From assembly GCA_003486705.1 (NCBI GenBank), contig DNGE01000152.1:20502-35597 (forward strand): a stretch of DNA of 15,096 nt. The letters are read 5' to 3'. The notes under the pieces are model-generated. The model saw only the letters and a list, made by a program, of their open reading frames with translations. It made no database searches and had not been told where the DNA came from. Below, piece by piece: positions 7,950 through 14,787 of this stretch; the first letter of the stretch is position 1, and every line of letters starts with the position of its first letter. Made by a program: the position numbers and the translations under genes. The stretch is from Bacillota bacterium. Its GTDB lineage: Bacteria > Bacillota_I > Bacilli_A > MOL361 > Turicibacteraceae.

Positions 7950-9116
7950 TTAATAGTTAATATTGCTTGCATCGTATCCATTTGCATCTAAGTATGTTGC
8001 TAACTCTTCAGCTGTTGACGGTACAACGATTGTTCCATCTTTAATTAATTCTAAGGCCTCATCAGTTTTTGTTGTTGTTTCTTCTGCTAAATTAGGGTTT
8101 TCTTCTGGTAATCCTACACCACCCATTTTAGCGTCCATTACGATTGTTTCTCCACCAGGGAAGTTTCCTTCAGCGAATGCTTTAATGTAATCATATGCTG
8201 CGTTGTCAATTCTCTTAATTGCAGATGTTAAGATTACTGATGATCCATCAGAAATAACTCCATCCGCATATTGGTCAACGTCAACACCAATGACGAATAC
8301 TTCTTCACCATTTTCAGCGCGTGTTTTAGCTTCATTGATGACTCCAACACCAACTCCACCTGCCGCATGGAAAACAACGTCGATTCCTTTATCATACATA
8401 CCACCTGCTAATGTTTGTCCAGCTGGTACATCACTGAAAGTTCCTTGATATTGATAATCTAATACTTCGGCACTTGTTCCGAAGTTTTCATTAGCATATG
8501 CAACACCCGCTAAGAATCCATAACCGAATTTTTGTACTGGAGGAATAGGCATTCCACCAATAAATCCTAATTTACCTGTTTTTGTTTCTAACGCTGCAGC
8601 AATCCCTGCTAAGAATCCTGCTTCTTGCTCGTTGAAGTAAATAGAAACTGTATTTTCTCCAACAATTGTTTCAAAGTTATCTTTTTCGATTTCTTTTGTT
8701 GGTGCTCCATCGATTAAGATATATTTTGTATTTGGATTAGCTTCTTGAGCTTCATAAATTGCTTCTTCAAATTTAAATCCTGGTGCTACAATGATTTCAT
8801 ATCCAGCAGTTACTAAATTATCGTTAGCTGCTAAATAATCTTCTGTTGCTTCTCCACCTGGTTGTACATATTTTTTGTCTGTACTTGGGAAGTCTTGTGC
8901 ATAGCGCTCAATACCTGACCAAGTTCCTTGGTTGAATGATTTGTCATCGATCGTTCCAGAGTCTGTCATCATCCCTACTTTTACTTGTGTTCCGTTTGTT
9001 TCATCTTTTGGTGTCTCTCCGTTAGATGAATCATCACCTGTAGCATTTCCACCACAAGCTGCTAAAGTTACAACAGCAAACATAGCTACTGTAAACATTG
9101 AAATAAATTTTTTCAT
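7950..9116 (-). CDS. bmpA: BMP-family nucleoside-binding lipoprotein (substrate-binding protein of the NupOPQ importer)
   Basis: A 388-residue exported lipoprotein. A signal peptide with a hydrophobic stretch ends in lipobox LAAC, giving lipidated C21, and a flexible S/G/E/T-rich linker runs to about residue 45. The Bmp/PnrA-type fold follows: VGMMTDSGTIDDKSFNQ (47-63), GFIGGMPIPPVQKFGYGFLAG, VVFHAAGGVGVGVI, VIGVDVDQYADG (275-286) and SAIKRID (298-304). Residues that contact nucleoside in the Treponema PnrA family appear to be kept (F61, D136, D279, K301, aligned by eye). It should deliver purine nucleosides to the permeases from the outer membrane face. The ATG start has GAGGAGG 7-8 nt upstream. 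The gene is monocistronic, with its own strong promoter and terminator, which would let the binding protein exceed the membrane complex. Gene names for this family vary (yufN/nupN, bmpA, tmpC). Confidence 0.93.
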   Translation of the reverse strand: MKKFISMFTVAMFAVVTLAACGGNATGDDSSNGETPKDETNGTQVKVGMMTDSGTIDDKSFNQGTWSGIERYAQDFPSTDKKYVQPGGEATEDYLAANDNLVTAGYEIIVAPGFKFEEAIYEAQEANPNTKYILIDGAPTKEIEKDNFETIVGENTVSIYFNEQEAGFLAGIAAALETKTGKLGFIGGMPIPPVQKFGYGFLAGVAYANENFGTSAEVLDYQYQGTFSDVPAGQTLAGGMYDKGIDVVFHAAGGVGVGVINEAKTRAENGEEVFVIGVDVDQYADGVISDGSSVILTSAIKRIDNAAYDYIKAFAEGNFPGGETIVMDAKMGGVGLPEENPNLAEETTTKTDEALELIKDGTIVVPSTAEELATYLDANGYDASNINY

Positions 9117-9148
9117 TGTATGGCCTCCTCATAATTCACTTCGAGTTA

Positions 9149-9177
9149 AGTGTATCAGAAAACCCTTTAGGTGTAAA
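9149..9177 (-). promoter_or_regulatory. Sigma-A promoter of the BMP lipoprotein gene
   Basis: On the minus strand, -35 TTTACA (9177-9172), a 17-nt spacer and an extended -10 TGATACACT (hexamer 9154-9149) form a good vegetative promoter. The predicted start near 9142 gives a leader of about 26 nt that contains the GAGGAGG ribosome binding site. A TTTTCTGA element sits in the spacer. Confidence 0.8.
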
Positions 9178-9268
9178 TAATTTACAGTAAAAAATTGCGG
9201 TTTTTTTGTAAAACTTTCCACTTATTTTCATCTTCTTCTCGAAAGAATTGTCGATTGTTGACTGAAAT

Positions 9269-9293
9269 AAAAAAACCGCAAGACGCGGTTTTT
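9269..9293 (-). terminator. Rho-independent terminator after the diverged BMP-like gene
   Basis: AAAAACCGC (9271-9279) and GCGGTTTTT (9285-9293) form a 9-bp stem with a 5-nt loop. The stem overlaps the last base of the upstream gene's stop region, and the minus-strand transcript runs into seven uridines. The A and T flanks mean it could also work on the plus strand, but no plus-strand gene is nearby. Confidence 0.9.
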
Positions 9294-10428
9294 ACTCTAG
9301 TTTTGATGATATTACAATTTCGCCTTGAATAAGCTTTTCTTGATAGTCATGAATAATATCCAAGGTTTCATCACTCAAGTTTGGATTATTCAACAAAAGA
9401 CTGATCCCTTCATTTTCAAGACCTAAAATTAATTGATTACCCGCTATCATTTGATCAGACAAATATAATTCAATTATTTTTTTAATGACTCCCTCAGTCT
9501 TTTTTAATGAAGAGACTAACAAAACGTTGTTTAAAGCCGTATATTCATCTTCACTTATATTCGTATTGACAACATAAACGGGTTGTTTATCATTTGTGAT
9601 TGCTTTTGCAGTATTAATGATAGCCATCGATTCGTTCCCTACTGCATCAAAGATTACATCAACACCTTTTTGATACATCTCTTCTGCAGATATAGCAATA
9701 GTTGTTGTTTCACTATCACACGGAACAAGTTTGTATTTCACAACAACTTCATCATCTACTGCCTTTGCACCAGCTAAAAAATTTAAATATTCAACATTCT
9801 CATTGAAATCAATTCCTTCATCCCCCAAGTATCCAATTTGTTTAGTATTTGATTGCTTAGCTGCAATGATACCTAACAAATATGGAATCGCTTCATCACG
9901 ATATTTAAGACCTAAAACATTTGAAGAGTTAATAAATTGATCAAAAGTTAAGAAGATAGTGTTCAAATTTTCATTGATAACCCCTTCTAAATTCACTTCA
10001 CTTCTATAACTAGGAATAATAACAATATCTGAACCCTTTTTTATTAATTCATTAACACTTTCTATGTAACTTGTTGCAGTTTCAGAGCTTGGTTCAACGT
10101 TAATGAGTTGAACCTCTTGCTCATATGACTGAATGTCTGTAATCATTTGAGCAAAGACATCACTATTATGATAATTTGTATCATTTACAATTCCAATTAT
10201 CATTTTTCTTTCTTTTTGGCTCATCGAAGATACATTTGTTTCTACTTCCCCGATAACGCGTTTTTGATTCTCTACACTAAGCGCGACTGGTTGTAATACA
10301 TTTAATCCTTCTACTGTTGTGTCCGTATCTTCTACAATGGTAACAGTTGTCTGTCCCAATTGGCATCCTGTACATATTAATGTGGTTAAAGATAATATAA
10401 TAAATAAGTTTTTTCTAGACTTTTCCAC
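9292..10428 (-). CDS. Diverged BMP-family lipoprotein, function unknown
   Basis: A 378-residue predicted lipoprotein. The signal peptide ends in ICTGC, making C22 the likely lipidated residue, with an unusual cysteine at the -3 position. A longer linker (about 23-75) precedes a BMP/periplasmic-binding-type fold. It aligns by eye with the neighbouring bmp product at IGYLGDEGIDFNENVEYLNFLAG (198-220), GVDVIFDAVGNESMAIINTAKA (255-276), VLLVSSLKK (302-310) and NNPNLSDETLDII. The DKSFNQ and GVDVDQ ligand motifs are replaced by HNSDVFAQ and NTNISED, so its ligand probably differs or is absent. The start is a GTG (10428-10426) behind an unusual G8 tract; the overlapping ATG (10430) is in another frame and stops after 14 codons. 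It could be a binding protein for a second ligand, or a sensor or regulator, as with the Bacillus BMP-type lipoprotein Med. None of these is proven. Confidence 0.85.
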   Translation of the reverse strand: MEKSRKNLFIILSLTTLICTGCQLGQTTVTIVEDTDTTVEGLNVLQPVALSVENQKRVIGEVETNVSSMSQKERKMIIGIVNDTNYHNSDVFAQMITDIQSYEQEVQLINVEPSSETATSYIESVNELIKKGSDIVIIPSYRSEVNLEGVINENLNTIFLTFDQFINSSNVLGLKYRDEAIPYLLGIIAAKQSNTKQIGYLGDEGIDFNENVEYLNFLAGAKAVDDEVVVKYKLVPCDSETTTIAISAEEMYQKGVDVIFDAVGNESMAIINTAKAITNDKQPVYVVNTNISEDEYTALNNVLLVSSLKKTEGVIKKIIELYLSDQMIAGNQLILGLENEGISLLLNNPNLSDETLDIIHDYQEKLIQGEIVISSKLE

Positions 10429-10431
10429 ATT

Positions 10432-10439
10432 CCCCCCCC
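10432..10439 (-). promoter_or_regulatory. Poly-G (G8) tract forming the ribosome binding site of the diverged BMP-like gene
   Basis: The minus strand reads AGGGGGGGGAATGTGG, with the GTG start 3 nt past the G run. No other Shine-Dalgarno is present, so the G tract must supply pairing with the CCUCC of 16S rRNA through G-C and G-U pairs. Eight consecutive G is striking in such AT-rich DNA, and such tracts are prone to length change. Confidence 0.6.
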
Positions 10440-10455
10440 TTTATCATTTACATCT

Positions 10456-10484
10456 ATTTTAGCATAAATTTTGTACGAATTAAA
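10456..10484 (-). promoter_or_regulatory. Candidate promoter of the diverged BMP-like gene
   Basis: An extended -10, TGCTAAAAT (hexamer 10461-10456), has a weak -35 TTTAAT (10484-10479) at a 17-nt spacing on the minus strand. Predicted initiation near 10449 gives a leader of about 20 nt that is largely the G8 ribosome binding site. Only a weak hairpin (GCGTTTGC followed by ATATTTTTT, near 10501-10523) separates this unit from the preceding ftsK gene, so some readthrough is possible. Confidence 0.55.
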
Positions 10485-10525
10485 AGATTAAAGGAATAAT
10501 ATGTAAAAAATATTGCAAACGCTTT

Positions 10526-12844
10526 TTATAAATTACTTATAATCTCCTGATACTGGGTATCATTCATTAAGACTTCACGAGGTTTACTTCCTTCTGTTGG
10601 GCCTATGATTCCATGTGTTTCTAAATCATCAATAATTCGCGCTGCTCGATTATAACCAATTCTGAAACGTCGCTGTAGTAAGGATGCAGATGCTTTTTGA
10701 GTCTCCATAATATACATTAATACTTCTTTCATAAGTGGATCTTCTAAAGCACCTCCTTCACTGGTTGTTTGCTCAATATTTTCTAAGAAGTCTTGTTTAA
10801 TCTCTTCAGTAGCAAATTGTGATTTTATAAAATCAACCATTCTAAAAACTTCTTCATCTGAAATAAATGCACCTTGTACACGAGTTGGATTTGACGCTCC
10901 CATTGGTAAAAATAACATATCCCCACGTCCAAGTAACTTCTCTGCTCCCGGCATATCAATAATCGTTCTAGAATCTACTGCTGATGAAACCCCAAACGCA
11001 ATCCTTGATGGAATATTTGCCTTAATTACCCCTGTGATAACATCAACTGATGGACGTTGTGTTGCAATAATTAAGTGAATCCCCGCTGCACGTGCCATTT
11101 GAGTTAATCGCATAATGCATTCCTCAACATCTTTAGAAGCAATCATCATCAAATCTGCGAGCTCATCTATAATGACCACAATCAGTGGCAACTGTTGTTT
11201 AACGTCTTCATTTTCCTGATTATATTGTTTGACATAATCATTATATCCTTCAATATTTCTCGTCCCACTCCCACTGAATAATTCGTAACGATACTCCATT
11301 TCAGAAACAACTTTCTTTAATGCCAATGAAGCAAGACGTGCATCTGTGACAACAGGTGCTAATAAATGAGGAATACCATTGTACCCATTTAGTTCAACTT
11401 TTTTCGGGTCAATCATCAACATTTTCACTTCATTTGGAGTCGATCGCATTAATACACTACAGATAATCGTATTGATACACACTGATTTACCTGAACCTGT
11501 CGCCCCTGCAACTAATAAGTGAGGCATTTTATTCAATGGTGCGTGTACTGTTTTCCCTGAAATATCACGACCTAATACCATTAACAACTTTTCTTGTTGA
11601 TGTTTTGCTGGGACTTCTTTCAAGATTTCTTTAAACGTAACCAATGATTGTTTTTGATTTGGAACCTCAATCCCAATAGCTGACTTTCCTGGAATTGGTG
11701 CTTCAATTCGAATATCTTTAGCCGCTAAAGCTAACGCAATATCATCTGTCAAACTTAAAATTTTACTTACCTTTACCCCGACATTTGGTAAGATTTCAAA
11801 TCGCGTCACAGCTGGTCCTATATGAACCTCTTGTACTTTTGCTTTGACATCGAAATTTTTAAACGTATCTTCAAGTTTACGGGCATTAGCCTTTGCACTA
11901 ACTAGCATTCTTTGTGAATTATTCGTTTGTTGATAATCTTCAAGTAATTCTAAAGGTGGAAGTACATATTGCGATTCATTAATAGGTGAAATAATTGTAT
12001 TTTCTTCGCTTGTTGCTGCTTGATTTATTGTTTCAATAAAATCTTTAATCTTATACTCAGCATCCTCATTCGTACGTTGCTCAACTGCTTCAATTATCTC
12101 ATTTGTTGGTTCAACCTCATCCTGTTTCTCATTTAATATTTCATCTTCATATGAAATCACTTCAAACTCCACAACATCATCAACTGTTGGTTGAGGTGAC
12201 ATAATCGGTTCTACTTTTTCTTTCTTTACTTTTCTTTCTTGTCTCACCTTTTTAGCTTTTATTGAATTATTTTTCAATTGTCCAAACACGTATTTTGTAC
12301 CCTCTAACAAATCTTTGATTGTCATATTAAATATCAATAATGTACCATAGATAAGTGATAGCAGTGATAGTAAATAAACACCTAGGGCGGAAGTTAACGG
12401 TACTAAAATACCATAAATAATCGATCCAATTACTCCTCCTCCTATTGTAAACTGACCACTTAAAATATTATTACTCCAATAATAGTCCCACATTCCACCT
12501 AATAGCGCAATGTCATGCAATTTAAAGTAGTGATAGACTGGCCAGTGACTAAATACAATCAGTGCAATAAAAACTAACAGATACCCTACTCCTCGTCTAC
12601 TAAAAAAATTGGGAACCGAGCGTGAGACAATCATCTTTCCACCCATAAAAATTAAATATATTGCGACCATCCAGAAAAACTCTCCAAAAATTAAAATGAT
12701 CATGCGTTTTAATACAGTTCCAATTATACCTAATTGACCTAATATAAAAATAGCTAATAAGACAATTGATACCCCTATTAGCTCTATGGTAATATCACTA
12801 AGATTAGGTTCATTTTGACCTTTACCTTTTTTCTTCTTTCCCAT
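10526..12844 (-). CDS. ftsK: FtsK/SpoIIIE family DNA translocase
   Basis: A 772-residue membrane-anchored DNA pump that moves chromosomal DNA through the division or sporulation septum. The N-terminal part has about four membrane segments (roughly 20-45, 48-70, 87-108 and 130-172). An acidic/basic linker (about 195-300) follows, then the alpha/beta motor with Walker A GATGSGKS (447-454), Walker B LIVVIIDE (554-561) and LIIATQRPSVDVITGVIKANIPSRIAF (591-617). A C-terminal winged-helix gamma domain (about 703-757, including LLQRRFRIGYNRAARIIDDLE) reads orienting sequences. Length and order match Bacillus SpoIIIE. The ATG start has AGGAG 8 nt upstream. It lies directly after the RNase J gene, as spoIIIE and rnjB lie close together in Bacillus. 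Whether it serves sporulation or only division cannot be told from this window. Confidence 0.95.
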   Translation of the reverse strand: MGKKKKGKGQNEPNLSDITIELIGVSIVLLAIFILGQLGIIGTVLKRMIILIFGEFFWMVAIYLIFMGGKMIVSRSVPNFFSRRGVGYLLVFIALIVFSHWPVYHYFKLHDIALLGGMWDYYWSNNILSGQFTIGGGVIGSIIYGILVPLTSALGVYLLSLLSLIYGTLLIFNMTIKDLLEGTKYVFGQLKNNSIKAKKVRQERKVKKEKVEPIMSPQPTVDDVVEFEVISYEDEILNEKQDEVEPTNEIIEAVEQRTNEDAEYKIKDFIETINQAATSEENTIISPINESQYVLPPLELLEDYQQTNNSQRMLVSAKANARKLEDTFKNFDVKAKVQEVHIGPAVTRFEILPNVGVKVSKILSLTDDIALALAAKDIRIEAPIPGKSAIGIEVPNQKQSLVTFKEILKEVPAKHQQEKLLMVLGRDISGKTVHAPLNKMPHLLVAGATGSGKSVCINTIICSVLMRSTPNEVKMLMIDPKKVELNGYNGIPHLLAPVVTDARLASLALKKVVSEMEYRYELFSGSGTRNIEGYNDYVKQYNQENEDVKQQLPLIVVIIDELADLMMIASKDVEECIMRLTQMARAAGIHLIIATQRPSVDVITGVIKANIPSRIAFGVSSAVDSRTIIDMPGAEKLLGRGDMLFLPMGASNPTRVQGAFISDEEVFRMVDFIKSQFATEEIKQDFLENIEQTTSEGGALEDPLMKEVLMYIMETQKASASLLQRRFRIGYNRAARIIDDLETHGIIGPTEGSKPREVLMNDTQYQEIISNL

Positions 12845-12956
12845 GATTCAAACTCCTAACTGATTGCAAATCTATATTATCCTCTATTATCTCATATTTT
12901 TACCGTTTTTTCATTCCCATATTTACATAAAAATGGAACATATACTCATATTTCCA

Positions 12957-12989
12957 TGTAAAAGGCTGGTTCGAATAGAACCAGCCTTT
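12957..12989 (-). terminator. Hairpin terminator after the RNase J gene
   Basis: AAAGGCTGGTTC (12961-12972) and GAACCAGCCTTT (12978-12989) form a perfect 12-bp stem with a 5-nt loop, 13 nt after the stop codon. In the minus-strand transcript only four uridines follow before ACAUGG, so termination may be partial and ftsK could receive readthrough. The remaining gap (12845-12956) has AT-rich -10-like GATAAT elements but no convincing -35. Confidence 0.7.
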
Positions 12990-13002
12990 AGCATTATAAT
13001 GA

Positions 13003-14691
13003 TTATAAATTAAACTCTTCTACAATTGGGATAATAATAGGTTTACGTTTTGTTTTATTAAACAATAACTTACCTATTTTATCTCTTAATTCTTGGCGTA
13101 ACCCTTGCCAATTTACATACTGTTCTGTTACATACTGTCCTATAATATTGCGAACCAATTCATCTAGTGCATTATATAGCTCTTCATTTCCTTTTTCATA
13201 AACAAAACCTTTACTTACGATTTGAGGTCCAGCCACAATTTCTTTCGTTTGTTTATTTAAGTTTGCAATAACAACAATAATTCCATCATTCGCCATTAAC
13301 TGACGATCTCTTAACACAACACTTCCGATATCTCCAACGCCTAAACCATCCACTAAAACTTGGTCTATTTGAATATGTTCTGTGTGATTCACTAATTCAC
13401 CTTGTTGGAATTCAACAACATCTCCATTGTCCAATAAGATGACTTGTTCTGGTTTGTACCCCATTTGTTCAGCTACTTTTGCATGGGCAACTAAATTTTT
13501 ATACTCCCCAATGACAGGCATCACATATTGAGGCTTTAATAAATTCATCATTAATTTCAAATCTTCTTTACTCGCATGTGATGTTGGAAGTAAACTTTTA
13601 TTTATTACGACAACATCTGCACCTGTACGATACAATGTATCAATCGTTCTCGCTGCTTTTATCTCAGTACCTGGTACCGGAGCTGTTGCGACGATGACAG
13701 TATCTGTTTTTTCAATATGGATTAATCTATCTGCATGTTTTGCCATACGAATTAATGAATTGAAAGGTTCGTAACGATTTCCAGTTGCTAAAACAACTAA
13801 ATTTGAGTAATTATTGTCATTTTTATCATCAATATAAAGTAAATTCATTAACATCCCTTTTGGAATCTTTAAATATCCTAACTTAACAGCAATATCTACA
13901 ATTCGTTGCATTTTACGTCCGATAATGGCAATTTTGCGATTATACTGAATAGCTAAATCAATAACTAACTGAATACGATCTAAATCTGTTGAGTATACAG
14001 ATACGATAATACGACCTTCTGTCGTTGAAAAAGCTTCATCGAGTTCATAACTTAGTGAGTGGCCAACGCTTGTATGCCCGACGCGATCGGCATTCATACT
14101 CTCAGACAGTAAACAAAGAACACCTTCTTTAGAGATTTCAGCCATTCTTTGGTAGTTAGTTTGATAACGATCTTTTGCACTTTGATCAAAAGTAAAATCA
14201 GATGTATAAACAATAACACCATCCGTTGTATGTACACAAACAGCTACTGAGTCTGGAATACTATGTGTCGTTCTGAAAAACGTAACTTTAATATCCCCGA
14301 AAAACAGCTCATTATTTTCTCTAATTTTATATAATTTGAAGTTCTTTAATTCAAACCCATGTTCAATTAACGAATCTTCAACTAAAGACATAGTTAAACG
14401 CGTTCCATAAATAGGTGCATTGATGACAGCTAATAATTGCGGAATCGCACCGATTTGGTCTTCATGACCATGAGATAAGAAAATACCTTGCACTCGCGAT
14501 TCATTTTCTTTTAAGTAAGTAAAATCAGGAATAACTGCATCTACCCCTAATAAATCTTCGCTTGGATATTTTAACCCAGCATCTAAAATAAAGATTTTAT
14601 CATTTACTTCTACAACGTATAAGTTTTTTCCATTTTCATCTAATCCGCCTAACGCGAATATTTTAATTTTTTGTTCTACAATCGACGACAC
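13003..14691 (-). CDS. rnjB: Ribonuclease J family protein with degenerate metal motif (RNase J2-like)
   Basis: A 562-residue metallo-beta-lactamase/beta-CASP protein of the RNase J family, which matures and degrades RNA in the cytoplasm. Recognisable segments are KIFALGGLDENGKNLYVVE (9-27), HGHEDQIG (74-81), RTTHSIPDSV (140-149), YTSDFTFDQ (162-170), ATAPVPGTE, SHASKEDLKLMMNLLKP (371-387) and the C-terminal IDQVLVDGLGVGDIGSVVLRD and KTKRKPIIIPIVEE. The canonical HxHxDH motif reads HGHEDQ: the last histidine is Q79. The TGSQGEP motif becomes TGNRYEP and SGH becomes TSH. Bacillus RNase J2 is likewise degenerate (HGHDEN) and acts mainly with J1, so a structural or weakly active partner role is likely. 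The start is a GTG; an in-frame stop (14721-14719) lies 10 codons upstream with no ATG, GTG or TTG between. No ribosome binding site is adjacent. The nearest one is 90 nt upstream, across a hairpin. Confidence 0.92.
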   Translation of the reverse strand: MSSIVEQKIKIFALGGLDENGKNLYVVEVNDKIFILDAGLKYPSEDLLGVDAVIPDFTYLKENESRVQGIFLSHGHEDQIGAIPQLLAVINAPIYGTRLTMSLVEDSLIEHGFELKNFKLYKIRENNELFFGDIKVTFFRTTHSIPDSVAVCVHTTDGVIVYTSDFTFDQSAKDRYQTNYQRMAEISKEGVLCLLSESMNADRVGHTSVGHSLSYELDEAFSTTEGRIIVSVYSTDLDRIQLVIDLAIQYNRKIAIIGRKMQRIVDIAVKLGYLKIPKGMLMNLLYIDDKNDNNYSNLVVLATGNRYEPFNSLIRMAKHADRLIHIEKTDTVIVATAPVPGTEIKAARTIDTLYRTGADVVVINKSLLPTSHASKEDLKLMMNLLKPQYVMPVIGEYKNLVAHAKVAEQMGYKPEQVILLDNGDVVEFQQGELVNHTEHIQIDQVLVDGLGVGDIGSVVLRDRQLMANDGIIVVIANLNKQTKEIVAGPQIVSKGFVYEKGNEELYNALDELVRNIIGQYVTEQYVNWQGLRQELRDKIGKLLFNKTKRKPIIIPIVEEFNL

Positions 14692-14698
14692 AGAATTG

Positions 14699-14787
14699 TC
14701 GCTGTCAAAAGTTATGTTTTATCGTACATCTAAAGCCATTTAAAACATTAAAACATATTGTTACCTTTTGACAACGATACACCTCCT
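14699..14787 (-). promoter_or_regulatory. Shine-Dalgarno and large hairpin preceding the RNase J start codon
   Basis: In the minus-strand RNA a near-perfect Shine-Dalgarno, AAGGAGGUGU (core GGAGG at 14786-14782), is followed by UCGUUGUCAAAAG (14777-14765). This pairs over 13 bp with CUUUUGACAGCGA (14711-14699), with one G-U pair. After a 7-nt/1-nt asymmetric bulge, UAUGUUUUA (14757-14749) pairs over 9 bp with UAAAACAUA (14721-14713), leaving a 27-nt loop. Excluding the hairpin, GGAGG lies 11 nt from the GTG. A second TAAAACAT copy (14741-14748) allows an alternative register for the inner helix. The pairing was checked base by base, but no folding energy was computed. Confidence 0.65.
14748..14774 (-). 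CDS. Possible 8-codon leader peptide (TTG start)
   Basis: A TTG codon (14774-14772) lies 7 nt after the strong GGAGG and opens an eight-residue frame, MSKGNNMF, ending at TAA (14750-14748). It is not in frame with the RNase J gene, and its start codon is inside the base of the large hairpin. It could be a genuine leader peptide competing with or coupled to RNase J translation. It could also be a coincidence if the Shine-Dalgarno really serves the GTG downstream. Confidence 0.25.
   Translation of the reverse strand: MSKGNNMF

Noticed and set aside
4205..9180. Plus-strand open frames inside the transporter and bmp genes, some proline-, asparagine- or threonine-rich
   Set aside because: These compositions are what antisense reading of AT-rich membrane or lipoprotein genes gives; there is no independent support.
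10386..10430. ATG start at 10430 for the diverged BMP-like gene
   Set aside because: This frame stops after 14 codons and lacks the lipoprotein signal; the GTG frame gives the full protein.
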